Shown here one piece after another: positions 11,808-23,702 of a stretch of DNA of 64,000 nt. The notes below the pieces were generated by a model. It saw only the letters and a program-made list of their open reading frames with translations. It searched no databases and had not been told where the DNA came from. The position numbers were made by a program, and so were the translations under genes. Position 1 is the first letter of the stretch. Every line of letters starts with the position of its first letter. The DNA is from Alnus glutinosa (lineage: Eukaryota; Streptophyta; Magnoliopsida; Fagales; Betulaceae), in assembly GCF_958979055.1 (NCBI RefSeq), contig NC_084898.1:4749001-4813000 (forward strand), written 5' to 3'.

Positions 11808-12795
11808 AAGAGTGAAAAAAAATGGTAAGACCATGCGCTCACATGGAGAAAGAGAACTGTTGTTTTTATTCAATAGAGCATTATTATCCTTTGGTTGTCC
11901 TTTCTATTTGCTGTAAAACTTTTGTTGTGGTTCAATATTACAATGCTTTGTTAGAATGTTCTTATCCATGATAGGGGCATTTTCTATTTTCTATTTTCTG
12001 CAGAATTCTTGTTGTGCTCTAATAGAGTTCGGATGCCTCCCTGAATTGGAATAATAGAACTATTCAGCGCCACAACTCTGGCGTCCATGGGCATTTTCTC
12101 TAATAGAGTGTCTCTTCTTTCAGCTAGTTTTGAAACTATTTAGTAATATTACGATTTAATTTATGTAGGTATCTCCAAAAGAGGACCTCGTATAGTGGTG
12201 AGAGATGATTCACTTTTCTTTTAGTTATTGTATTTATAATTCAAACTATATGAGTACATGGAATAGCTTAGATCGATTTGTTGAATTTTAATGTGCACAT
12301 AATGTGTACAAAAATGGGGTCTATAAGAGATGCATGACAACCTAAAATTTGATCTTTTTTGCTTTAAAACATAATCAATATTTTAAATTTCGTTGGTCGA
12401 TTTGGAAGACCAAATGCAAAAGGTTTGAAAAATCGCCTTAGAACATTCTCAATGACTTATGTAAATTTTTATGCAAAATAACTAACTAAAATCCACTTTT
12501 TTTAATTTAGCTAAGCACTTTTCAAGACCTGCATCCAACAACTAGCATATCTAAACTTTTTATCTATTTTTTTAAAATAATCATTTTTAGGAATTTTTAA
12601 TCATTTTAATTAAAAATGGTTACATACCTATGGTTTAACAATTTCATTTTTTCCTACCTATGTTTCATTTTGTATAGTAGATCGTACCTACCTTATAACT
12701 AAAAACGAAAAATGATACTTCCGTCCCAAAATTGACTGAACTTCACGTCAACTCCCTTAAAAAATTGACACGTGTCCTATGCCCCATTAAAAATA
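11808..12795. other. 3' flank of the receptor-like protein gene
   Basis: Probably 3' UTR up to roughly 12.1 kb, then AT-rich DNA. From about 12610 to 12790 it resembles a repeat seen again near 14740-14900 (both contain GACACGTGTC followed by AT and CCTTATT or CCCCATT-like text). No gene seen. Confidence 0.5.
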
Positions 12796-13287
12796 AGAGG
12801 GAAAAATATATTTAAAAAATGAAAAGCCTACTCAACTAACAGCCGATATTAAAATAGCCTCATAAATTTTCAAGTGTGTTAAAGTCGCTCATCAAACTAC
12901 CAAGGAGTGCCAAAAAGGCCACCTTTTTCCAATATTACCCTTATTCCCTTAAAAATTAAAATAAAAAAATAATAATAAATAAACTACTTTTTAAACAAAA
13001 AAAAAAAAAAAAAAGAGTTCATCAGGGTGGGCCAAAATAACAACTTAGTTCATTCAGTCAAAACAACTGACAAATTGTGTCACTCTTAGTAAAAAAAAAA
13101 TGCAAAATTAGTTACTGTGATTTACTTGATTTACAATTAACTTTTTGTGGTATCAAAATGAACACATAAGTCCCTCTGGTATGCCAAAAATACAAATAAC
13201 TCCCCCAAGTCAAATTCCGTCAAAACACTTGACAGATTCTGTTAGTGTGCAACGTCAGCGTCAATAAAATGATAACATGTGTCACTG

Positions 13288-13290
<3 letters not shown>

Positions 13291-13342
<52 letters not shown>
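13291..13342. repeat. TA dinucleotide microsatellite
   Basis: About 50 bases of uninterrupted AT alternation inside the nested element. Confidence 0.95.
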
Positions 13343-13708
13343 TAAAAAGTTAAGAAATTATAAACTTAAAAAACTAAAATTTTTAATTAAAAAAAAAAAG
13401 TGGCGACCACCACGCTAGAGGTGGCTAGGGTTGAGCCGCCACAACCTCAACCGATTCGGGTGGCCGCATGCCACTCCTGGCCACCCGAGGTGTATTGATA
13501 TATATATACACTAAAAAGTTAAGAAATTATAAACTTAAAAAACTAAAATTTTTAATTTTTTTTTTAAAAAAAAAAAAAGAAAAAAGAAAAAAGAAAAAAG
13601 AAAAAAAAGAGAAAGTGGCAACCACCACGCCAGAGGTGGCTGGGGGTGAGCCGCCACAACCTCAGCCAATTCGGGTGGCCGCATGCCACTCCTGGCCACC
13701 CGAGGTGC
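13341..13708 (+). repeat. Two-copy tandem repeat with GGTGGCC core
   Basis: About 13341-13494 and 13510-13708 share ACTAAAAAGTTAAG, a poly-A tract, ACCACCACGC and GGGTGGCCGCATGCCACTCC in the same order. The second copy has a longer purine tract (13564-13615). Confidence 0.75.
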
Positions 13709-14568
13709 GGGGTTTCCTTCGAGTCACCCCAAGTAGTGGCTCTAAGGTAGCCAGAAGGCCACCCCAGAGGAAGCCAAGGGTGGCTCGCGCCACCCCAGAG
13801 CGCCTCCAACCCATTGGGGTGGCCGAACACGACCCCTGGTTTCCTCTGGAGGGGGGCCTTCGAGCCACTCCAAATCGACCTCTAGAGGAAGCTCGCGAGC
13901 CACTTCCCATTTCGTGTGGCCCATGAGACACCCTTAAGGTGGTTGAAGGGTGGCCATGTCAAAGGGTGGCTGCTGAGTCACCCCTTGATTTTTTTTCTAT
14001 TTTTTTTTAAATTAAAATATTTTAATTTTTAAAGTTTTTAATTTCTTTTTATTATTTTTATTTAAAAAAAAATAGAGTGGCCAGAAGGCGACCCCAAAAG
14101 AAGTCAGGGGTGGTGCGTGCCACCCTAAAGCGCCTCCAACCCATGGGGGTGGCCAAGCGCAACCCTCGACTTCTTCTATGGTGGCTTGCGCTACCCTCCA
14201 TTTCGAGTGGCCCCGACACCCTAAAGGTAACTGAGGTGGCTCGCGACCACCCCCAGCCAAAGGGTGGTTGCCGAGCCACCCTTGGTTTTTCCTTCTTTAT
14301 TTTTTTTATTAAAAGTTTTTAATTTCTTTAACTTTTTAGATTTCTACTTTTTTTTAAAAAAAAAAAAAAAAAGATTTTTATTAATTTTTTTCATTTTAGT
14401 TTTTAAGAGAATAAGGATATTACCTGGAAAAAAAAAAAAAGAAAAAAAAAAGGTAAAATTTTTGACACACCTTTCAGTAGTTTGATGGGTCAGTTTAGCA
14501 AACTTGAAAATTTATGAGATTATTTTAAAATCGACTCTTAATTGATGGGGCTTTTTTATATTTTTCCC

Positions 14569-15695
14569 TTAAGAATATGTGCCTCTCACATTTGAGAAGA
14601 GTAATGCTAGGCACCATCTTTTTATTCTCTCAAATTGATGTGACTTTTAAAATCATTAGATTTGGGATGAATTATTATTAGATTTAGATAAATAGTAATT
14701 TTAAAAGCCACAATAAATTTAAGGATTAAATACATTTTTGTCCCCTAGGTTTTAAAAACTTTTTTTTTTTTTCCCTTAGTCTTGCTTATGGCATATATCC
14801 AAATAGTACCTCTATTAATTCACCGTAAAGAAAACTAACGAAATTCCACATTAAACCAATCAAAATTTGACACGTGTCATATACCTTATTAAAAAATTAA
14901 AAAAAATCAATTTAAAAATCAAGAAAAATAAAAACTAAAAATAAAAACCCCAAAAGGGTGGCTCAAGCCATCCCTTTGGCCAATAGAGGTGGATTGGTCA
15001 GCCTCCCCCAAGGCCAATCTGGGGTTGGCTGCTGCGTCACCTCCAAAGGTTAAAAAATACACATATAAGGTAGGGGTTTGGCCCTTTGGAAGTGGGCGAA
15101 ACACCACCATGGCCCATGAAAAAAATAAAAAAAATAAAAAAAATAAAAAAAAAAATAAAAAAGGGTAGAGGTTTGTCCCCTTGGGGGTGGCCCCATACTG
15201 GCTGTAGGGAATGGCCAAAACACTACAAAAAACTTGCTCATTAGCATCAATAGAAGTGCCAAAGTCGACGCTGTCGAAATGTGTAGTAAAATCATATAAT
15301 GGGAGAATTACATATCCTACCGTGGAAACATGGCAAGAGATCAACTATTATTTCTTTTATTAAAGAATCAACAAGTTTGAGCAAATAAAGGTCAAATAGC
15401 AAATGAAAACAAAAAAAAACTGCTAAAGAAAGATGACCAAGTTGTGATGACAAATAAAAGATGTTACTTTGTCATGAAGGATGGGGTTGGAAATATTCTG
15501 TCCAATAAATCATAACAGTATAATGAATCAACATGCTTTTTTGCTTTGTTAAGATGAAGGTGATCATTGAGCATCACTTTGCCAATAGACCAGTGCACAG
15601 GTGCAACTATTTCCAACTATTTCCAATTCACATATACGGTTTCTTGTTACATGCTTACGTAACGTAGGATGAGGATCAATAAAAAAAGAAAGATA
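14569..15695. other. Repeat-rich intergenic stretch with a CACTA-like end
   Basis: AT-rich, no gene. 14940-15220 again carries GGTGGC/GCCACC-type text and poly-A. At 15221 a CACTACAAAAAACTTG stretch followed by GTCGACGCTGTCGA resembles the terminal and subterminal sequence of plant CACTA elements; GTCGACGCTAA and AGCGTCGACTAA recur at 17842-17880. No partner end was found close by, so this is only a possible fragment. Confidence 0.35.
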
Positions 15696-16078
15696 TGTTA
15701 GAATTTTCGAGGAATTCTAGACCTTCTATTGTAAGATTTTTGAGGAATCCTAGACGTCCTTGGTTGAGCAATTAGAGGTGCTCGGAATTCACAAACACAA
15801 TGTTTGATAATTTACTTCATTGATTTATTATTCAATAACAAAGTAGTATTTAAAAGAACGAAATACAATAGAAAATAGAGTTCCACATGAAATAGAACTT
15901 CTATTTGACTCCTATCTCAACAATCTAACCTACTGTCAACAAGACTTCTAAAAAATAAAGATAAAAGAGATAAACATGAGACCTCTAACCAAATACAAAT
16001 ACTAAAGACTCGTTTATAACTAAAGCAACAATTTAAATAATACTAATAATAATAAAATACGAACATATAATTCTAACA
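15696..16078 (-). mobile_element. Solo LTR, minus orientation
   Basis: The segment begins TGTTAGAATT and ends AATTCTAACA, a perfect 10-bp terminal inverted repeat with the canonical TG...CA ends. Read on the minus strand it has a TTTAAATAC promoter-like stretch and, downstream, AATAATAAATCAATGAAG as a polyadenylation-like signal. No primer-binding site or coding region adjoins it. The flanking five bases (AGATA and GACCT) do not match, so it is either old or the product of recombination. Confidence 0.7.
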
Positions 16079-17400
16079 GACCTAATGCCTAACAAAGACT
16101 ACGACTACGACTACACACGTAACATTTCTCTAAATGGTGTATACACTTATAGGGTTAGGTACTGACAATAAACCAAGATTGTAGCAATCTTGTTGTATAC
16201 TTGGTAGGTAAATTAGCATATGGATTCATACTTACAAACATTTACAAAAAGTATAAAAGAAAGGACAATAACCATTTTACAAAAAAAAAAAAAAACAGCG
16301 AATTTATGACATGCAGGTACACTAAGAACAAGCATCAAAACCCAGACTTACATAGCTACCTAATATCCCTTTATCAAGCTCTGTCCAATTTAATATATTT
16401 TTTAGGATCAAACTCAGGGCAATTTTTTAGTGGGAATCTGTGGGATCGTCATTCAAAAACAATACATTGATACAACATCATACATTAAGTTTTTGGAGAG
16501 TAAATTTGCATTTCTAAATGCAAAAGTCATGCTTTTTTATAAATGGCACCATATTTAACAGAGCTATCTTAGTCATTAACAACTGAAAAATAACAGAGCT
16601 TTTTTGATGAATGAGTATCTTTTATCATTAACAACTGAAAAATAAATACAACCAAATCAGCAGCAGAGCAGCTGAGAGCACCAAAGGGACTACGTCAACA
16701 GTCGCCTAGCAGTAAGAATGTCTAACACATATCCAACTAACTTCATTCTTCAGTGCTTGTTTCTTTTTCTCAATTTCTATTAACAACGTAAATGTGAGAA
16801 TCAAAAGCCAAAAGGCCAACTTGAATACTAATTGGTGCTTCCTTGAAGGTGCAACCCATGAAATCCCAAAGGAATGTCAAACACCAATCGGTATTTCCTC
16901 CAGAAATCGAACAAAATCAAACCCAACATTTTCTGAAAAATAACCCATCACCGTTCGGCATTTAAACAAACAACCTAAGAAAACACCCAAAAAAATTAAT
17001 CCACCCACATCATCGGCTAACACAGAAAATACCCAATTCCAGTTGAAAATCAAACCCAAATCCAACAAAAGAAACAAATTAACGGGTACCACAAAACTAC
17101 AAAGAATAGCTTGAATCCTTACCTTACTTGAGCCACCACCTACTGAACCCCAATATCGTCACCATCTCCGGAGCGCGCGTTGGGCCTCCAGTGGGTCACC
17201 ATTGTGGAAGATGAACACGTGGAAGGGGAGTTTTCTCAGCATCAGATGTCTCTCTCTTGGTCTCTTTCTGTCTCTCTTGGTGTTGCAGCAAACCGAAGAG
17301 AGAGAGAGAGAGAACGCCGATTGAGAAAGAGAAAATTAGGACAAAGGACGGAATGATAAACAGAGAATGGGAGGAAGTGATAATAGGCATTCTCCCATTT
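16079..17400 (-). other. Possible remnant of a minus-strand transcript leader
   Basis: On the minus strand, a pyrimidine and GA-rich leader (about 17320-17230) leads to an ATG near 17201 in good context. After only 14 codons a stop follows, and then a GTAAGG donor-like site near 17125. The downstream sequence to about 16600 is T-rich and shows no long frame. This could be the 5' exon of a degraded gene or a non-coding RNA; I cannot identify it. Confidence 0.25.
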
Positions 17401-19317
17401 CATCTAATGTACGAATCCCTGGGTGTTACCTCCCTTTTTGGGCCGGCCACCCGGGCTGTGTGAGGGGTTCTGGTAGGCCACTGACTATCGGTTCATACTT
17501 TAAAGCCCAATGTCTAGAGTGGCATTGCATATTGAGCTAGATATTAGTCCTTAATTTTTTGGCAAGGTAGTCACTATACTCGAAAGGTTCGACTGCTATC
17601 TTCGTGGGACAGTCGTTCAGCGAACGAGATACATTGCAGCTACAATGGTCAGAATACCCTAAAAAAAAAAAAAAGAAAAAAAAAAAAAGAAAGAGATAAT
17701 TGGTGTATAAACTAAAAGGGGGGGCAGGGCGGCGGGAGATTAAAATAAAATTGTGTGAAAATTTAGGAAATCATGCCCTTAGATCTTGCATTATTTTTTG
17801 AACAAAACAATGTCGTTTTCGTATCAGCATCGACACATATTAGTCGACGCTAATAACCAAGACTATCAGCGTCGACTAATAAGTGTCAGCGCTAATTGTA
17901 ATTTTTTTTATTTTTTTTAACTTATTAAAAAATCAAATTAGCTTATTAATTTAAAAAATAAATAAATAAAAATAAAACCTATAGTAAAAAAATTAATTAT
18001 TTTTATAAAATTTCACTATTTTTATTTAATACATAAACACCATTTTATAAATTTGTTATATATATATATATATTATTTTCATTTTTTTAAAAATTTCATA
18101 TATAGATTTGAACAATATTTTTATCAACCAAAGAATTCGATCTTGTTTGTCCCAAAATCTATAGAGTCAGATTGATCGTTTGATTGCATTCGATCAATAA
18201 ATAGGATAATACAAAGTCCTTTGAGTTTAATTCATTAGATGTTCGATCGATTAGAGAAGTGCATTAATATTGATCGGACAAATACACTATGATTGATCGG
18301 ACTAATGCACTATGATCGATCGAATGTTTGATCAATACTTAAATCTTATCACAATTAATTAGACTAATGCAAACATGACATGTCTACAAAGTGTACTTTG
18401 AGAAACCATCAATTAGTGACTTGAATAATTTGAGTATTTTTATTTTTATTTTTTTTGTTTAGTGGAGGGTGATGTGAGTATTGAGCACCCCTGTATACTA
18501 ATCTTAATCCATATGACATGTTAAAGTCTCTTGATATTGTGAGAAAGAACAAGGATCCCTCATGGATTAATCTTATCTTGATTTAACGAACTAATGAACA
18601 ATGATAGATAATACAAAATCAATAGAATTTGATCAATCAGACAAATGCACTAAGATCGATCGAACGTTTAATCGAACCTTCAATCATGTCAAGTTCAATC
18701 GATCCTAAATAATATCATGGTTTTTTTAAGACATGGATGTGGGGCTTAATGTTTCCTCTAATAGGAGGATGCTAGAGATTAGTCGGACTAATATGCAATG
18801 ATAGATAATACAAAATTCATAAAATTTGATCGATCATTAGATCATGTCACGGTGGATTGAACTAATGCACAATGATTGATCAAAACAATGATCAATCATT
18901 CGATCTTACCATGATCGATCATACTAATACATAAGGATAATACTAAGGTTAAAAATGTGGGGGGATAATAACCGACCACATCCGCTATTCATACCTAACC
19001 GCTATCAGTAAACGAAGATACCGATGCGGTTAGCAAAAACTAATATCCACATATGCGGTTGTGGATAACTGGGGTGAAGCCATAAATTTTTTAGTTTGGG
19101 TCCGAACCAATATCAATATATATATATATATATATAGTTCCTTTATATGTTCACGCACGTATAAATTAAAAGCAGATAAATCTTAAATTTAACTTCATAT
19201 AAAATTATAAAATATAACTGTATACGAAAATTACATGTCTACAAAATAGCTTTTTCTTCCCAATACAAAAATGTAATAGTTGCTATAGATATGTAAAAAT
19301 AAAAAAAATAAAAAAAA
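17401..19317. other. Intergenic, AT-rich
   Basis: No gene seen. It holds poly-A near 17660-17690, inverted AGCGTCGACTAAT motifs near 17838-17890 that look like transposon subterminal repeats, the GATC-rich repeats listed separately, and a short TA run near 19118-19136. Confidence 0.6.
18165..18935. repeat. Diverged GATC-rich tandem motif
   Basis: Variants of GATCGATCGGACTAATGCAC, with TGATTGATC or TCGATCGAA neighbours, recur many times at irregular spacing (for example around 18240-18330, 18640-18690, 18830-18930). Copies are too diverged for a clean unit length by eye. Confidence 0.6.
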
Positions 19318-19337
19318 TCCGAACTATCATCATCAGT

Positions 19338-19343
19338 TATAAA
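19338..19343 (+). promoter_or_regulatory. TATA box of BAH gene copy 1
   Basis: TATAAA in the context shared with copy 2 (TATAAACACCGAAACCGCACC region at 22302). It lies about 150 bases before the ATG. The duplicated block starts just upstream, so the core promoter was duplicated together with the gene. Confidence 0.65.
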
Positions 19344-19489
19344 CACCGAAACCGCACCCTTTTTCGTCCGGTCCAGAGCTTCCCAAAGCGTGTTGCGTCA
19401 CTTGCGTGTGTTCGCGGACGAGAGTCTCAGAGAGAGAGAGAGAGAGAGAAAGAGAGAGGGCTGGGATTGGCATTGGCATTGGCATAGAA

Positions 19490-21626
19490 ATGAGGCACCG
19501 GAGGTTCGTGCAGATTTCGACGAGCGACGACGACGAGGAGGAGGAGGCGCCGCCGAGGCAGCAGCAGCAGCAGCCACAGTTATTGAACTCCGAAGACAAG
19601 AGCCAGCCGCGGCGGAAGAGCCTGAAGCGCCTGAAGCTCGCGGAGGAGGAAGAGGAGTCGAAGGAGAAGAAGCGCCTGAAGCTCGCGGCGGAGGAAGAGG
19701 AGTCGAAGGAGAAGAAGAGGAAGAAGGGGAGGGAAGCGTCGGAGGACGAAGAGGAAGCAGAGGAGGCGCCGCAGCAGGAGGACGCCAAGCCGATCGGCGA
19801 GCCGGCGAGGTTCTCCGGGAAAGGGAGAGGCCAGAGAAGCCACTACAAGGCGTTCGAGTTCAACAACAACCGATACGAGCTGGTAAGAGCTTGTCGTTTT
19901 GGTTGAATTGGTTAGGGTTTTGATTCTGGATTTTGATTGTAACTGTTGCTTGCATTTTGTTGGTTTAGTGGATGTATTGCGAAAGTAGTGTTGGGAATTT
20001 TGGTGCATTTTAGGGCTTGGTAACTTTTAACTTCTGTTTGGCTGCTGAGAAACGAGAGGGAGAGAGTCAATTGCCAGTAATTCAATGATTCGTTCTTGGT
20101 TTCCTTTGTGTTACGATTATAAGTTTAGAGGGATTTCGTGCCCTAAACATGTTCTTATTAGTGGTCGATGAATATAAGTCTTATGGGTTTATTGGCTTAA
20201 TTATTTATTGTATACGAGGAAATGTTTGAGAGATGTGGCTTTCTTATCTACGTATGCTTTAATTGTTCATTAATCTTGTTCGTAATTTGACTTTGTAGGC
20301 ATACATGTTCAAAAGAAGGGGTTTATGCTGAAAAATCATCAATGGCCATTATATTTGATTTTCTATCCAATATATTCTTACCTTCTCAATGATGTTTTGA
20401 TGCTAGGATTTAGGCTTCCAGTGTCCTTATTTGATTAGTTGATGCTTTAGATTGAAGATATATGCATCCATGTGATTCAAAAAAATTGGGCTTTTGGGCT
20501 CTAGGTGGTTTTTTAGGGTGTACAACAATTTCTTGAGTGCCCTCCCCTCTTGCTAATGTTACTGTTTATTTCTACTTTGGTTGTCCTGCAGGAGGATCCT
20601 GTACTTCTAGTTCCTGAGGATAAGGAACAGAAGCCTTACGTGGCAATAATTAAGGTACTTCTTCGGTGAAACTTCTCTTACAGTTTGACTCTTCTGTGAA
20701 TATTTTTGATATCTGTTGAAGTTTTATCTTCAATGATCTGTGAAATTTTGAACGCTGTCTCGCTGAAATGCATCGCATGTCAACTTGGAGTTGCATTCTT
20801 GAGTTTCAGGTTGATTGGTACGTTTAATTAGCAATTACAAGATATTCAAGTAGTAAGGTTGGGAAGGAGTTTCTCCTTGAAAATTGTTGCTATTTTATTC
20901 GGGTTTGTTTAGCAACACAGTCTGTTGCAAAAACATGAAAGTTCTGTCTATGTCCACAGTTGACATAGAAAACACAGTTGATCATGTACATTAACATATC
21001 TTATTCAAATCTCTTACTGTCAGCTATTGCCATGTGGACCTTAGGCAAAGGCATGCTATCTTGCTTTTCTGTGGACTAATACTTAATATTACATTTCATA
21101 TGTAATTGTTGTGTGTAGTTATGGTTTGGGTTGCATATGGTTCTTGGGATACATTCTGATTTCTTTTCACATAAATTAGTTGATAATTCCTTTGACTTCT
21201 GTTTCTAGGTATATTGTCTTTGTTATCCCCCTCTATCTACCACCTGCCTTAATTATGAAATTGTTTCTCTGTTGGTAGGATATTACTCAAACCAAAGATG
21301 GGAGCATGATGGTAACTGGGCAGTGGTTTTATCGCCCTGAAGAGGCTGAGAAAAAAGGTGGTGGAAGCTGGCAATCAAGTGATACAAGGGAGCTGTTTTA
21401 CAGTTTCCATCGTGATGAGGTCCCAGCAGAATCTGTGATGCACAAGTGTGTGGTGCATTTTGTTCCCATAGACAAGAAGCTTCCAGATCGTAAACAGCAT
21501 CCTGGTTTTATTGTACAAAAAGTGTATGACAATGTTGCAAAGAAACTGGGGAAACTGACTGATTCAGATTATGAAGAAATAAGGAGCACGAAATACAAGT
21601 CACATGCATCACATTCCATGAAATAG
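19490..21626 (+). CDS. Truncated AIPP3-like BAH-domain paralogue (copy 1)
   Basis: Exons 19490-19882, 20592-20654 and 21279-21626 join in frame to 267 aa, with GT-AG introns at the same positions as copy 2. Residues 1-118 are acidic and lysine-rich, with a 45-bp internal tandem duplication (19625-19714) that repeats KRLKLA-type text. A BAH domain follows (about 119-250). Family knowledge: BAH domains of this plant group read H3K27me3. The TFIIS-like domain and zinc ribbon present in copy 2 are absent. Similarity to copy 2 ends near codon Y-E of TDSDYEE; the last residues (RSTKYKSHASHSMK) and the 3' flank come from sequence that reads as copia RNase H on the opposite strand. The protein could act as a BAH-only competitor of copy 2, or the locus may be a pseudogene with an open frame. 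Expression is unknown. Confidence 0.7.
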
Positions 21627-21912
21627 TAGCACTGCCAAATGTAAATAGATATCCCATTTATCATCGACCTTAAGGGGATCATAAAGATGATATGTATCTG
21701 TATATCAAACTAACTGTGAATTTGATCCACTTGTATAAAATATTCTCACGTCTCTGTTGTTCCATGAAGATAGTTTAGAATATGTTTGACCCCACTCCAA
21801 TGTCTTCAAGCTACTGCATAACTGTATCTTGTTAGTAAGTTGACCGAAAAGGCTATATCAGGTCCTTGTGCAGCAAGATACATCAAAGTACCAATTACAC
21901 TAACATCTTCTA
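21585..21912 (-). pseudogene. Antisense copia reverse transcriptase/RNase H relic
   Basis: On the minus strand, starting near 21912, one reads SVIGTLMYLAAQGPDIAFSV, then RYSY, a stop and RHW, then GVKHIL and YLHGTT, then a shifted YHLYDPL and GYLFTFGSATISWN. This is the order of motifs from the end of reverse transcriptase into RNase H of Ty1/copia polyproteins. Stops and frameshifts make it inactive. Its far end reaches the 3' end of BAH copy 1. Confidence 0.75.
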
Positions 21913-22301
21913 TCTCATTACTGTAAATCTAGTATTTCTGGCTTATTTTTTGTATGATTGTATGGGATGATCGAATGAATTGTAATGATAAAGTGTAGCA
22001 TTTTTCTTATTTTATGGGGTCGGGTTGGTATTTCTTCTTCTTTTTTTTTTTTATTCAAAAATAAATTCCTAATTTTGTCCTGATTTAGACAAAATTTGAA
22101 AAGGAAATTTTATAATAATAATAAAAAAAACTTGTGAAGTCACACCTGACATTTTATTAGATTGAACCGGTGGAATTTTCTTAAAAAAAAAAAAAAAAAA
22201 AAAAACTGGTGGAATTTCTTCCGAGCTGTCGTGATTTGCCCCCACCCTTGCCTTATGTACTAACAGTGGTAAACTCGAATTTCCGAACCGCCACCGTCAG
22301 C
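21913..22301. other. Spacer between the two BAH copies
   Basis: AT-rich with poly-T near 22040-22051 and poly-A near 22184-22204. No gene seen. The duplicated block with the copy 2 promoter begins near 22279. Confidence 0.5.
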
Positions 22302-22307
22302 TATAAA
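22302..22307 (+). promoter_or_regulatory. TATA box of BAH gene copy 2
   Basis: TATAAA in the same context as copy 1, followed by a shared leader with CTTTTTCGTCCGGTCCAGAG and a GA-repeat just before the ATG at 22443. Confidence 0.65.
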
Positions 22308-22442
22308 CACCGAAACCGCACCGCTTGGCGGGCTTACTCTTTTTCGTCCGGTCCAGAGCTTCGCTGAGGGTGTTGCGTGTGTTCGAGGGCGAGGGTCTCA
22401 GAGAGAGAGAGAGAGGGGGTTGGCATAGGCATTGGCATTGAA

Positions 22443-23667
22443 ATGAGGTACCGGAGGTTCGCGCAGATTTCGACGAGCGACGACGACGAGGAGGCGCCGC
22501 CGAGAAAGCAGCAGCCACAGTCCTTGAACTCTGAAGATGAGAGCCAGCCGCGGCGGAAGCGCCTGAAGCGCCTGAAGCTCGCGGAGGAGGAAGAGGAGCC
22601 GAAGGAGAAGAAGCGCCAGCAGAAGAAGAGGAAGAAGGGGAGGGAAGCGTCGGAGGACGAAGAGGAAGCAGAGGAGGAGGAGCCGCAGCAGGAGGACGCC
22701 AAGCCGATTGGCGAGCCGGCGAGGTTCTCCGGGAAAGGGAGAGGCCGGAGGAGCCACTACGAGGCGTTCGAGTTCGACAACAACCGATACGATCTGGTAA
22801 GAGCTTGTCGTTTTGGTTGAATTGGTTAGGGTTTTGATTCTGGATTTCGATTGTAACTGTTGCTTGCATTTTGATTTTAAGTTCTGTTTAGCTGCTGAGA
22901 AATGAGAGAGGCGGTTGCCAGTAATTCAATGATTCGTTGTTGGTTTCCTTTGTGTTACGATTATAAGTTTATAGGGATTTCGTACCCTAAATATGTTCTT
23001 ATTAGTGGTCGATGAAAATAAGTCTTATGGGTTTATTGGCTTAATTATTTATTGTATACGAGGTAATGTTTGAGAGAAGTGGCTTTCTTATCTATGTATG
23101 CTTTAATTGTTCATTGATCTTGTTGGTGATTGGACTGTGTAGGCGGTGGACATGTTCCAAAGAAGTGGTTTATGCCGAAAAATCATCAATGGTCATTATT
23201 CTTGATTTTCTATCCAATATATTCATAACTTCTCAATGATGTTTTGATGCTAGGATTTAGGTTTTCTGTGTCTTTATTTGATTAGTTAATGCTTTAGATT
23301 AAAGATATATGCATCCATGTGATTAAAAAATCTTGGGCTTTTGGGCTCGAAGTGGTTATTTAGGGTGTACAAGAATTTCTTGAGTGCCCTCCTCTCTTGC
23401 CAATGTTATTGTTTATTTCTACTTTGGTTGTCCTGCAGGAGGATCCTGTACTTCTAGTTCCTGAGGATAAGCAACAGAAGCCTTACGTTGCAATAATTAA
23501 GGTACTTCTGTGAAACTTCTCTTACAGTCTTCTGTGAATACTTATGATATCTGTTGAAGTTTTATGTTCAATGTTCTGAGAAATTTTGAACATCATCTCG
23601 CTGATATGCATCTCATGTCAACTTGGAGTTGCATTCTTGAGTTTCAGGTTGATTGGTATGTTTAATT

Positions 23668-23702
<35 letters not shown>

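Larger units (their letters stand above)
12796..14568. mobile_element. Nested long-TIR DNA transposon, non-autonomous
   Basis: The left end (about 12800-12920) and the right end (about 14405-14568) are long inverted repeats: both, read inward, contain CTCATAAATTTTCAAG and then ATCAAACTAC. The outermost parts match as GGGAAAAATATA and its complement. Flanks TTAAAAATA (12787-12795) and TTAAGAATA (14569-14577) could be a diverged 9-bp target duplication, which would suit a Mutator-like element; this is tentative. Inside are a TA microsatellite, a local tandem repeat, and GC-rich GGTGGCC/GGCCACC text. From about 13098 the sequence also matches the end of the TIR element at 30769-31381, so one element seems to have landed in another. 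No transposase is encoded. Confidence 0.6.

Noticed and set aside
13468-14485. Several overlapping frames on both strands rich in arginine, proline and tryptophan
   Set aside because: They arise from the GGTGGCC/GGCCACC repeats inside a non-coding TIR element and match no protein family.
17401-17660. GC-richer stretch that might hold a 5S rRNA or tRNA
   Set aside because: No internal control-region words of 5S rRNA and no cloverleaf could be found.
19333-20008. Long minus-strand frames rich in serine or leucine opposite BAH exon 1
   Set aside because: They are antisense to GAG/GAA-rich codons of a real exon; the same happens at 22297-22869.
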